DNA of 64,000 nt from Parasitella parasitica (Eukaryota; Mucoromycota; Mucoromycetes; Mucorales; Mucoraceae): positions 38,785 to 102,784 of the forward strand of contig MU619344.1 of assembly GCA_025201805.1 (NCBI GenBank), read 5' to 3'. Made by a program: the position numbers and the translations under genes. Below, one piece after another: positions 1 to 12,243 of this stretch. The notes beneath the pieces were generated by a model. The model did not search any database and was not told the DNA's origin. It saw only the letters and a program-made list of their open reading frames with translations. Positions within the stretch are counted from its first letter, which is position 1. The number at the start of each line of letters is the position of its first letter.

Positions 1-2639
1 CAATGATACTAGCAATTTTTGTGTGAGTTGCGAACAGAATGAATATGTTTCAAGTGCTTCCTGAAGTTAGGTACGCCGGAGTAATTAAATGTTTGAAAAA
101 GTTTATGTCAAACGGCTGCATTTGATTTGAAAATATTATGTAGATTATGGCCGACACAATGATTATTTGGCAGCATTGCAAATATTGCAATAAAAGTTAA
201 AATCACGAGGATTAGAAAGTTGACAAGTTTTGAAAACATTCAAGGATTGCAAAGATGATAGCATCCATGACAAAAGTAATTGACCTCACTGATGTCCCGC
301 ATTTGATCTTTTTCTGACCGATCGACCAAGAAAATGTATTGACAAACGGTGTATTGCATTTATATTCGAGGGATAATTTCTTACGCAAACATAATACAAT
401 GTATACGGATTAGGCTTATTGATGTTCTGGATATAGCCAGGTACATAAACACTATTTACCATATGTTTTATATATGTTTGAGCTTGGCTTCATAATATGT
501 TGCTGTTGGCCTTGTGACTTGGTGAGTCGATACGTTGTTGACTGGTTAGCCAAGTCAAGAAAGCCAAGCATAGCAAGACAGCATACATCTTCAGATCTCT
601 CGAGATTAAATATGTAACAAAAAGGGCGTGTACAGCAGACAATAGGACAATACATGGAAAAGGACTTGCACATTCAGTCACTCTCTAGTCAAAACAAGTG
701 GAAATACTGTATATCACCAAGCAAGGTAATGTAGAGGGAAGCTTTTGTGGCACCATCCAGGCTCCTACTTTTCTTTGTTAGTGTATTGTCAGACATGATT
801 TGTTTCTATTCTTTTTAAATCATTAATTCCTAATGTACTACTCTGAAAGGACATTGGAAATTAGATACAGAATACACGATAAAACGGTTATTTCCAACGA
901 CACTAAATAAAGATGCTACAATTGATTATAATACGGACTTTATTGATAACTGAAAAAGGAGGCCAAGATTGCTCTGGCCCTGATTTCTAAATGCACTTGG
1001 CCATACCTGAAAGTTAATTTGTGAAGTAATTAGTGCAAGTTCTATCGTAGTTGTCAAGAAATCACCAAAATCAATCCTTGGAAGGATATTCAAAATAACC
1101 TATTAAAGTTCAATAGATGCAATTTTTTGCTTTCTTTATAGTGATAGAAATGTCAGAAACTTAAAATAGATGACAAGCTAGAGAAAATAACATCTATGTG
1201 ATGGAGAAAACAACACAGTGAGTATTGATTTTGGCGGAAAAACTTCATCATTGACAGCAGCATAGACGAAAAAAATTACAAATGAAAAACTAACATGTTA
1301 TAATTGAAAGACATATGTTATAATTCTGATTATAAAAAGACGATTGTCTGATGAGACAGAATCAAGATTATGACGCCAGTGGGCTTTTCATTTATAATAC
1401 ATAGCAATGAATAATAAACCGAAGACGATAATGTTTAGGTATGCACGAACGGAACATCTATAAAACAAGGGTAGGCATACACGAATTGTGGTAAATGCAA
1501 TGTTGGTCCATATGTCTTTCTTCATTCACTGCTGAAATCTTTTCATGCAGTGCTTCCACTCTCAGTCCACAGAATTTTTGAAAATACAGCCCACTTTTTG
1601 ATGAAATAAAACATACTATATATTTTTGCGGAATACATTCACCATAACGATTTGCATTCCAATTCTAGACTCATCCAGTTACCTTAAACTGACATGCATT
1701 ACATATATACAATACAGTTTTGCGCAGTATAAGATAGAGGCTAGAGATGGTTCCATTAGAATAGATGTACCGCTATAGATTCATACTTATATGTCGACAT
1801 GAGCCTTGGAAAATTACTAAATTTAGCACCGTATGTGTTGCAATCATGCCAAGTAAGTTTGTGCTTCAGATAAGTAATTCAAGTTCCAGATACGCACTAC
1901 AAGACATCTATGAAACCAGCTACATACAAATTATGTGCTACAGACTTGCACAATATTTAAAACGCTACAGACATCATGCTTCTGACATGCTATAGACACA
2001 TATCGACCAGATACAGGCTGAAGATGAATACTCAATGATATACGCTCAGACGTATATTAATAATATAAACTAAATAAGGCTATATTAGAAATGCCACACA
2101 CTTATAGATTGATGATATTAATAGTCTTCCATACGAAGATTATTAATATCAATTCATAAGCGTATATCAATTCTAGTATTAGTCTTATTTAGTCTAGAGT
2201 AATAGTATATATCTCAGTGTATATCGCTTGGTATTTATCTTTTCATATACCTGTATATGTATATGTAGCATGTCTATAGCATGTCATGAGTATATATATA
2301 TAACATCGCACATTTTGTACAAGTCTGTAGTACATACTGTATCTGTTGCCAGTGTCATGGATATAAGTATATGCTTTGTAGAGCGTATCTGGAAATTGAG
2401 AATGCACCTCTGAAGCATAGATCTAATATGGCATAAGCTCGTAGCATATGCTAAGTCTAGTAAATGTCTAAGGCTTGTGTCCAGATACAAAAGTATAAGT
2501 CTATAGCGTATCCATCCTAATGGTGCCATCTCTAGCCTATACCTTATATAGTATAAATCTGTATTGTAAATCCTATTAATTGTGCACATATGTAGTATAT
2601 ATCAAATTAAGGTCACTGGAGGAATCTAGAAGTGAATTG
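1..2639. other. AT-rich gene-poor sequence
   Basis: I see no gene here. The open frames are short, biased toward Tyr/Ile/Cys from AT-rich DNA, and show no recognisable domain or splice structure. Positions 1700-2560 are rich in short TATA/TAGAC-like words that look like low-complexity decay. A 37-bp hairpin lies at 2114-2150. Confidence 0.5.
2114..2150. repeat. AT-rich hairpin (16-bp arms)
   Basis: The two 16-nt arms, reading GATATTAATAGTCTTC and GAAGATTATTAATATC, are reverse complements with one mismatch around a 5-nt loop. It is isolated and no gene is adjacent. It may be only a product of AT-rich sequence. Confidence 0.5.
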
Positions 2640-5400
2640 CGGATAATCATAGTGAATGTGTTTTACAGGGTCCAAATTTAGCAAATTCTGAAAAATGGTT
2701 AGATTGTAAATTAAGCCTTTAGTGTTGTATCCATATAAAGGCTACATAGGTCATATCTAACTTAGTCATAATGCACGGATCATGATATTAATTGTTGGTA
2801 ATTCTTTTACAAATAAGGAATAAGCTACAAGTTGTAATTGGACCTCTTGCAAGGTTCCAGGCTTATTCAAAGAATACATCTAGATCAGATCGCGGGATGT
2901 CGGTAAGACGTCCTACCCAATCTTCTCTTTGATGTAAAATAGAAAGATAGGTCTGTCCTGGAAATGCTGTGGTTTAATAAGGTTTGACACTTCTTGTCAA
3001 ACATCAGATGTTATGTGGATAAACATTGATTGGGATATATTTTAGTATAAATAGAGATCATATCTTATGTCAATAAAAGTCTTCAGTTTTGTATCTGGTT
3101 TTATTCAGAAAGTCTTTATTACTTTATACAAATCTTATTTACATAACATTACGCTGCGCCCTTTGACACTGGCACAACATTTAGGCGAGAAAAGAGGTAA
3201 TATTTCAGATTTGGTGGCATTTATTGCATCCAAAAATACAGGTATACAAAAATGGTTTTTGAGCCCGTGCTATACAGTATCTCAGCTATAGATTCATATC
3301 GAGACATACGCAAGGTACCTATTGGAATCAGGTTTTGCTCTTCAATAGAAAACATGTGTTACACTCAATTACTGCAAAAAAAAGGGCTGTATATTGAATC
3401 TCAGCACCGTGTTTCCATTTGACCAAAACCAGTTTCGAGCTTTTTTTTGTATAGTTCATTGCTAAATATCTCGTAAACGCAATAGTTATATCGGATATGC
3501 ATACTAAGTGTTTTATTACAAAGAGTAAATTCTACATCTAACCATATAAATTACAAAGCTATAGAAACACCTTTTCTTATTATCAATTTTCAAATATTCA
3601 AAAAACGCCTTTTTTGATAGTTTTTGAGTAAAATCAAGCATATTTTAAGCATATTCAGCTATATAAAGTTGACCAAACAAACCTCCATGTCGATACCTAC
3701 ACATTAATATTTTCTTTACAACTGTGGCTTTATTATATTTGCCAAAAATCAAAATCTTGTCTCGACCAAAATGGATTTATGATTTTCCGGTCCTATGTTT
3801 AGAGGGCCAAAATGAAGCCATTCAAAAGGGTAAAAATCAATTCCGTTTTTCGAGATTCTCTCGCTCAGAAATTGGTATTTTTTGACAAATCAAAAACCTT
3901 TCGGTAGCTATGTTGTAGATCTATTTTTGTATTGCTATATCATATATCTTTATATACCATTTATTGCTCTGAAAGTTATGAAAATAAATTAAGCGTCTGC
4001 TAAAAACATATGAGAAAATATTTTTTTTCCACCCATTCATTTAAAAACTAATACGTCTAGTAGAGAATCAAGTTTCAAAAAGATTTCAGTAATACCTCAA
4101 GCCAAAGTGTCTTAGTGATTTGTTGAGAAACTGGAGAACAAAGTTTAACGTAAAAAGCCAAAATTGGCTCAAGCTTTTCAAATTCGAGCTTAAATACAAC
4201 ATTTTCAAGACTAGTAGGTGTAAAAAAACGTGCTTTATTACTTTACTTAAAAACTTGAACTTGGTTTGGTTGCAAAATATGGAACTTGTTATAAGAACAT
4301 ATGCTGTAAAATCTGCTAAATCTGCAAAATCTAGTTTTGGCATTATCTCGACAGCAAAGATAGATATCGAGAATCGAAAGACGTAGTGATGTACAGTTAT
4401 CATAGTAGTACTAGCCTGCATTCTTAGTTTGGACCTTAAATCCGTACCTAAAAATGACCCTGAAGATCGACTCAAAATCGAAAATTGAAAATCAAATCTG
4501 AGGTTTGGGGTCCAAACATAGCAAAATCTGAAAAATGGTCAGAGATGCATGAAACTCAAGTATGTTGTAGAATTGTCAAAAAAAAGAAGATTTTGGCTGA
4601 AGGTTGTGTCCCTATCACTTAATAGTTTGTAAAAATATCAGAAATTGCATTATAGGCATTTAAGCGGGGAAAAGGTGGTATTTATGATTAAGGGGCATTT
4701 ATTTAACCAAGCCATAAAGCTACATAAAAATAGCTTTTGAAGTCATATTTTACAGCATCTTGGCTATTGATTCATATCAAGACATTACCACATTTCTTAA
4801 GGAGTTCATGTTTTGCTCCTCAATTGAAATAGGTGCTTCACTGCTAAAGGCTAGTATTTGCAGTGGTGAATTCAAGCTCAGAAATATGTTTCGATTGCAA
4901 CTTGCGCACATCCCAAATTTTCATTGCATGATGCCTCAAGAAATAAGAAGTATAATATTGCACATGTTTCCTTAATTATTTTTTTCAGTGTTTAAATTTT
5001 GCATCAAACGAAAATATAAAGTGTTGTATTAGGCTTTAAAAACACCTTTTCATATTCCAAATGGCCATCTTTTTGCATTTTTGGAACTTTTTGTTTCGCA
5101 TTAAATACTAATGCATTGAGTTGACCAAACAATCCACCACATCAAAATTTTGATTATATCCATAGTTTTACTATTTTCAATAGTAACTGGAATCTCGTGC
5201 TGACTGAAATGAAAATCGCCTCTGGTTTTTTTTTTCTTATAATTGTAGTGGTGGAATAGATCATGACCTTGATTCTCGAACGTTTTAATAGAATAAAAGT
5301 TGAAATAGGCGTTTATTAACACAAAGATTAATTGGATATGCTGGATCAAAAAAAAGATAATAAAAACCAAAGTTTAACGAGATACGAAAACTTAAAGATA
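2640..5400. repeat. Degenerate large duplication (two diverged copies)
   Basis: Copy A runs from about 2640 to 4490 and copy B from about 4495 to 5400. Landmarks occur in the same order in both. A 'ggtccaaa...tagcaaa..ctgaaaaatgg' block is at 2669 and 4509, a 'catttaggcga/catttaagcgg' block at 3178 and 4659, an 'agctat.gattcatatc.agacat' block near 3283 and 4760, and 'gttgaccaaacaa' at 3668 and 5120. Copy A is split by the solo LTR at 2723-3179. Neither copy has a long open frame. It is probably an old unidentified transposon or a segmental duplication; the family is not recognised. Confidence 0.5.
2723..3179 (+). mobile_element. Solo LTR (LTR retrotransposon), copy 1
   Basis: The element is 457 bp, begins TGTTGTATCC and ends GGCACAACA, so it has TG...CA ends with short terminal inverted repeats. 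It is flanked by a perfect 5-bp target-site duplication TTTAG (2718-2722 and 3180-3184). Inside are a TATA box (TATAAATA, 3046-3053) and an AATAAA signal (3072-3077), as expected of an LTR promoter and terminator. No internal retrotransposon domain follows, so it is a solo LTR left by LTR-LTR recombination. A near-identical copy lies in reverse orientation at 6004-6460. The superfamily (Gypsy or Copia) cannot be decided from the LTR alone. Confidence 0.9.
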
Positions 5401-6003
5401 CTTTATTTAAGATCGAAATTGCATCTGCTGTTTATACTTTTTACAGCGACATAAATTTATGGTGACTTATTTAGATCACTAATTGACAAGACTAATTCAC
5501 AGTGACAATTCACTTGACAGGGTACGATGTAAGCTTATACAACAAGGGCTACACGTCTTTTATCTGACAGTGCCTTAACCTTTATCCTGTTGCTCAGATC
5601 TGTGTTACTTACAGGAATAACCTCTTGATTTGAAACAGAGACTTTATTCTCTAGTCTATAATTATGGCAGTGTTATGTCAAAAGTCTGATAAAATAAATC
5701 TGTCAAAGAATTACACTTTTATTCATAATACATCTCTCGATGTATTATATACACATTCATTACACTAGGGTTCTACTGTCTAGCTGCATAATGTAAATCA
5801 TGACTACCCATGATTTACTGTAAGACCCTGCTGGGACTGATCTGAGATCCTGATGTGAGACCTTGCCATGTTATTGATATAACAAACATGCTAAAATAAT
5901 AGCCATACACTAAAAGATGAAAATAACGCCACTTTTAATACATTCTAAAATTTACGATATTCAAATATCGATTATCAACTTTACAATACATTTTAGGTCT
6001 AGA
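5401..6003. other. Intergenic, possible further LTR-like debris
   Basis: No gene is seen. Positions 5590-5890 have an LTR-like flavour on the minus strand: a TATATAATA box, AATAAA signals and a GTAAATCATG/CATGATTTAC hairpin at 5793-5818. I could not find matching ends or a target-site duplication, so it is not called as an element. Confidence 0.35.
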
Positions 6004-6460
6004 TGTTGTGCCAGTGTCAAAGGGCGCAGCGTAATGTTATGTAAATAAGATTTGTATAAAGTAATAAAGACTTTCTGAATAAAACCAGATACAAAACTGA
6101 AGACTTTTATTGACATAAGATATGATCTCTATTTATACTAAAATATATCCCAATCAATGTTTATCCACATAACATCTGATGTTTGACAAGAAGTGTCAAA
6201 CCTTATTAAATCACAGCATTTCCAGGACAGACCTATCTTTCTATTTTACATTAAAGAGAAGATTGGGTAGGATGTCTTCCCGACATCCCGCGATCTGATC
6301 TAGATGTATTCTTTGAATAAGCCTGGAACCTTGCAAGAGGTCCAATTACAACTTGTAGCTTATTCCTTATTTGTAAAAGAATTACCAACAATTAATATCA
6401 TGATCCGTGCATTATGACTAAGTTAGATATGACATATGTAGCCTTTATATGGATACAACA
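6004..6460 (-). mobile_element. Solo LTR, copy 2 (inverted relative to copy 1)
   Basis: The length is exactly 457 bp, the same as copy 1, and the minus strand matches copy 1 with only scattered single-base differences. It is flanked by a perfect 5-bp target-site duplication CTAGA (5999-6003 and 6461-6465). The two LTRs face each other and have different target duplications. They are therefore two independent insertions of one family, not the two ends of a single element. The high similarity suggests recent activity. Confidence 0.9.
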
Positions 6461-8596
6461 CTAGAGTTTTGGAGCCAAATCAAAGCCTGTCTTATGCGCC
6501 ATAAGTACAGGCATGATCATCGCTATATGAGCATAACTTGATTTCCACTGGGCGATGTCTCTATCAGAAGTTATCTTCAAAAACAGTTTTATTTTTCAAT
6601 ATTGATCATGAATATCAGACATTTGCTCATAACTTCGTGGAAAGTGTAGCAGAAAATTAGCGTTATCTAAAAGACATACTTTTATGGAGAGAAAATTGAT
6701 ATTCACAAAGCTATTTGCAGAAAACGGCGGTTTACTCTGATAAATATTTGTAAACATCTGCACCTTTTCGTATAAACCAAAATAGTGTCTGTTTTAAGTT
6801 TAAACAGTATTTACATGAGGAAGGCTTGAAAGAAGATGTGAGTTTTTAATAATATAGGATTAATGCGACCAAGAAAATTTGAAATTTCTTACCCCCATAG
6901 TTGAAAAATTGATACTTCACTGAACAAGTCTGAATTTTATGGATTAGTCCTTGTTTATTAAGATTTTAGAAGATCCTAAATATTACAGATCGAGCTTTAA
7001 GCGTATCAGTTCTGGCTAAATGAGATTACACAGTATCCGATTATTGTACATTCTCGGATTGACAGTATGTATCAAGTAACGAGTTGAAGCATAGCATTTT
7101 CAAGAAATATACGTATTTTGATTACAAATATGCAAAGCTCGAACAAGAAATTTGATTAAGAAAACTTCTTTTTGCAGTAGTTGGGCTTCCTTACTATATT
7201 GCAAATCACTATACACATAAAAAACAGTTTTTTATATACTACATATGAAACAAAGTTCTGTATATCTATATGGTTTCACAAAAAAATACTTTTGAATATG
7301 CTAATGTAGGCTTGATTCATGAAATTGTAGATCCATCTACTCATAGACTAGTTCGTTTGGTTTCGTTTTGAAAAGTATGTATCAGTGGTAGAGTTTTAAC
7401 CAATAACATAGTTGGTGTTCTTCGACACAACAATTGGACTGGGTATAAAATATCATTTTATACTTCATGTTTATGCAGAAAGCATATACCCAAGAAAGCA
7501 ATGTAGATTCTTGACAACTGGCGTCTGAAAAAAACAAAAGTAGAGAATGAAACAGTGCATGTCTCTATTTATTTAGTACGGAACTAGACCCACTGGGAAT
7601 AGGAATAAGCCAAGGGGTTTTGGAATGTGGTCGCCGGGTTTGTGATATTAGAGTCAAATGCAATAATACCCGGAGCGTCGAAAAACTTAATATAGTAAAT
7701 AACCGCAAGAACTACTCTTTCAATTTGTAGACTAAAGTTATGTAAGACGCTATGCCGTTATTTATTACTTTCTGCTACTCACTTGAGAAGGTCTATTTTA
7801 TAATGAGGAGGGTAGAATAAGTCAAGTTATGAAGTAAGTATTTGCTGATGCAGACGTAGAAACCAATGATTTGATCAACATGTCAGATGTTGGTGAAGTC
7901 TATATTGGGCTCAGAGGTTATTATAAACAAATGCAAAGAGATTCCCGGTATCTTACATTTACTGTTACAATATTACATGTATATAGACCTATTTAAATTC
8001 CATGTAGAATATTATGCAGGATCTACATTTTACAAGCAGCATGGGCAAATTACCGAGCATTTTGCTATCTGATGCAGGAACGTTACGGACATTGTATAAA
8101 GAAAAAGAGATGCATGATAAATGCTCAGCATATAATAAATATTTAAGATGGTATTGCTACTTTTATTTTTGTATAATACAAGAGCTCGACTTCGAGATAA
8201 ATACTCAAGTTCAGATCGAGTGAATTGTGAAGAGTTGCTCTACACCAAGATTAACTATCTGTAGTAGACAAGATATGTTTGGATCAAGTCTTACTACAGC
8301 CACAAGTACAACGATTAGAATTAAAGGCTCTATGTCAGGTGTAGAATCTACCAACCTCACTATTGAAAAATCTGAAAGGTTAAAACTCTTTGCCTTGAGG
8401 AACTAGTTGAGACAACGACACCTGATCATCAACGATCAGGCAAAGGATGCATAGTCGATAATATAATACAAACAAAATGTCACAATTTGAGTAACCTTTG
8501 CTTTGTTGCTGATAATTTAAAACCCTCATTGCTTTCCTCCCCCCCCCCTTTTTTTTTTTGCTTTTCTTTTCTGTTTTTGATTTTTACAAGTAAAAA
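6461..8596. other. Gene-poor sequence and kinesin promoter
   Basis: No supported gene lies in this stretch. Open frames around 7887-8223 are short, AT-driven and match nothing I recognise. The last ~100 bases before the kinesin start contain a C/T tract (8537-8560), which looks like the 5' leader or core promoter of that gene. Confidence 0.4.
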
Positions 8597-11500
8597 ATGT
8601 CTGGAAACAACATTAAAGTTGTTTGTCGTTTCCGTCCTCAAAACTCACTTGAAAATAGAGAAGGTGGTGTTCCTATTATTTCTATAGATGATGAAGGAAC
8701 AAATGTTCAACTGAAGGTTGGTTAACTGATCGAATAAAAAAGTGATTTTCAGGCACCAACACGGGCAACAAATTTCATAGGGGGAAGCCACTTCCAATTT
8801 TGCATTTGATAAAGTGTTTGGCATGAATACGCCGCAAAAAGATGTGTTCGAATATTCTATCAAGAGTATTGTCGATGGTAAGCAGAGACCTTGATTTTAC
8901 TTCGTAATACTCGTATTAAACCGTTTCGTAGATGTTACTGCTGGTTACAATGGTACTGTATTTGCGTATGGTCAAACCGGTTCTGGCAAAACTTTCACCA
9001 TGATGGTAGGCAAACACTTCCGTCTGCTAGAAAAATACATCACTAAGACTAGTATATAGGGTGCTGATATTGAGGATGAAAAGACAAAGGGTATAATTCC
9101 CCGTATTATTGAACAAATCTTTACCAGCATCAATGATGCGCCGAGCAATATTGAATTCACTGTAAAAGTATCCTACATGGAAATTTACATGGAGAAAGTC
9201 AGAGATTTATTCAATCGTAAATATCGTGCCACATTATAACCTTTCACACAGTATTCATACTATTTACACATAGCATCGTCCGATAATCTGGCTATTCACG
9301 AGGATAAAACGCGTGGTGTTTATGTCAAAGACTTGTATGAAATTTACGTTGCAAACACGGATGAAGTCTATCAGGCTATGAAGAACGGCAGCAGCAACCG
9401 CGTGGTTGCTTATACAAGTACGTATACGTACTGACTGAATAATTTGTTCATCTAATAGCTAAATTCATAACCAGATATGAATGCTGAAAGTTCTCGATCT
9501 CATTCCATTGTGGTTATCACCATCACCCAAAAGAACTTGGATACAGGCGCTGCAAAGAGTGGTAAACTTTATTTGGTCGATTTAGCTGGTTCGGAAAAAG
9601 TAAGCTAATGTAGACAACAGTGTACCCGTACATGTTAAACTCACAATTTCTTTCATTAGGTTGGTAAAACCGGTGCTTCAGGCCAAACGTTGGAAGAAGC
9701 CAAAAAAATCAACAAGTCTCTCACTGCCCTCGGCATGGTCATCAACTCGCTTACAGACGGAAAATCCAGTCATATTCCGTACCGTGATTCAAAACTAACT
9801 CGTATTCTGCAGGAATCTCTTGGTGGTAACTCTCGCACCACTTTGATTATCAACTGCTCCCCATCATCATACAATGAAGCTGAAACTATATCTACACTAA
9901 GATTTGGCATGAGAGCCAAAAGTATCAAGAACAAAGCCAAGGTCAATGCTGATCTTTCGCCTGCCGAACTCAAGGCATTGCTTAAAAAGGTCAAGTCGGA
10001 GACAATTACTTTCCAAACCTACATTGCTGCACTTGAAGGTGAAGTTACAGTATGGCGTGGCGGCAATTCTCTACCGGAAGATAAATGGGTTTCCATGGAC
10101 AAAATTACCAAGGGTGACTTTTCTGCGCTCCCTCCTGCATCAAACTTTAGAGCGTCCTCTGTTGCAGAAGACGCTTCTCGCCCAACGACGCCATCGGTGG
10201 TTCTTGAAAAAGACGAGCGTGAGGAGTTGCTGAAGCGTGAAAATGAGCTGATGGATCAAATTGCAGAGAAGGAGACTGAACTTGCTAACCGTGAAAAGCT
10301 GCTGGAATCCTTAAAGGAAGAAATGGGTTACTATAAAGAGCAAGAAGCTATTGTCACTAAAGAGAATCAACAGATGACATCCGAGTTGAGCGAACTCAGA
10401 TTGCAGCTCCAGAAAATCTCATATGAAAGCAAAGAAAATGCTATTACTGTCGATTCTCTCAAAGAGGCGAACCAAGAGCTCATCGCAGAGCTTGAAGAGC
10501 TCAAAAAGAACCTTACAGAGGTCCGCCTCGCCCATAAGGATAACTCTGACAACGAAAAAGAAAAGAAGAAGGCACAGAAGCTTGCCCAAATTATGTTCAA
10601 ACTGGACCCATCTGTACGTTTGTTTGTTTATTTGTGCATACACATGTATGTAATGTATCATGTTGTCTAACATTTTTTGTTTGTTCCTAGGGTGAGATTA
10701 ATGAGAAAGAGCGTCAAATTCGTGATTCACTCCTTAAGGTTGAAAGCGAAGGCCATGGCTCTTTGAGCTTGGAAGAACTCGTCGCTCTCCGTCGTGAGCT
10801 TGCAGAGTCCAAAATCTTGCTGGATCAACACACCAAAACTATCAGCGATATTACGAACGATAAAGAAGAGCTTGAAAAGAAGAAGCTTGAGCTTGATGCC
10901 AAGTTCGGCAACCTAGAGCAAGAATATGAGGAGCTTTTGGACAAGACTATCGCTGAAGAAGAAGCTACTGCACAGAAGAATGCAGACATTGAAGAAACAA
11001 TCTCTACATTAAAGGCATGTAGGCTGATGTGTCGATGTACAGCGCTTATTAACATCCCAAAACTCTTTTTATAGGGCAAGTTGGAAACCCAGTATGCAGC
11101 CAAAAAAGAATTGCAACAAAAAGAAATTGAAGATCTTCAGAAGGAAATCACTGAAAAGAACGAAAATCTTCACAAGCTCACTGCTTCTTTGTCTAATCTC
11201 AAAGATGCGAATGAGTTGTTGCAAAATGCTCTTTCTGACCAGCCCGTTCAAGCTCAAGATGGAGACTTGTCAGAGCGTGAAAAGGAACTGGAGCGCATGC
11301 GCAAGAGTATGGCAAAAGAACTAGCCGACTTTGAGACTATGAAGAAGGTTCTGATGAGAGACTTACAAACTCGCTGCGAGAAGGTGGTCGAGCTTGAAAT
11401 GTCGCTGGACGAGACTCGCGAGCAGTACAACAATGTCCTGAGAGCAAGTAACAACAAGGCCCAGCAAAAGAAGATGGCGTTCTTAGAACGCAATCTGGAA

Positions 11501-11945
11501 CAGCTAACCAACGTACAAAAGCAGGTAAGAAAACAATATGATGGCTTTCTATTTGTTGTTGAAATGACATATTGACCTTTTATGTGTCGTGTAGCTTGTT
11601 GAACAAAACTCTTCGCTAAAGAAGGAGGTCGCTCTCGCTGAGCGTAAATTGATTGCTCGTAACGAACGCATCCAGAGCTTGGAAACCCTTTTACAAGATG
11701 CTCAAGAAAAACTGATCAACCAAAACCAAAAATTCGAGGCACAACTTCAAGCTGTTCGCGAACGTCTGGAACAAGCTCGTTCTCAGAAGTCTCAGACTTC
11801 AATGGCATTGAACTTTGGTCGCGTCGCTAAACCTCTTCGTGGAGGAGGAGCTGTTGTTGATAATGGCGAAAGCTCACCAACCTCACCCACTGAAAAGCGT
11901 GAAAAGCGAAACTCCTGGATTCCTGGTTTCATGGGCTCCAGATAG
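8597..11945 (+). CDS. Kinesin-1 heavy chain (fungal conventional kinesin)
   Basis: This is a plus-end-directed microtubule motor for organelle and vesicle transport. The model has ten exons: 8597-8716, 8781-8877, 8932-9005, 9060-9216, 9274-9417, 9475-9599, 9660-10613, 10691-11014, 11075-11524 and 11595-11945. They join in frame to 931 aa, close to the ~930 aa of fungal kinesin-1. The N-terminal motor has the P-loop GQTGSGKT, switch [10 protein letters not shown] and switch [11 protein letters not shown]. The neck follows, then a long coiled coil. The tail has the fungal [11 protein letters not shown] and [13 protein letters not shown] blocks and an autoinhibitory IAK-like motif, here [10 protein letters not shown]. 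As in other fungal kinesin-1 proteins, nothing suggests light chains. The intron at 11015 uses a GC donor (AAG|GCATGT) because only that keeps frame. It converges on the minus-strand gene ending at 12244. Confidence 0.96.
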
Positions 11946-12243
11946 ATTGTCAAACTGTTTTTTTTTACCATAGTATACAAAACCATTATACTCATATATA
12001 CCAACTAAATACGATGAAATTCCTCCCACTTCTCCCATCCTCTCTCAAAGCCTTCCCTTGCTGATTTACTTGACAGCCAACGCAAGGAAGCCAACGTCCA
12101 AACTATCTCCCAATCTATATAATAAATGACACAATATATATGTAAATCCAGAATGTTTTGCACTGAATATATATGGTTTTGAACAAATAGATGGATTGGT
12201 CATGAGCTGCCGAAATTTATTGATAATCGAGTATTATATAATA

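Noticed and set aside
5590-5884. Possible fourth LTR on the minus strand
   Set aside because: It has TATA and AATAAA words and starts TGTTATATC, but I found no matching end or target-site duplication.
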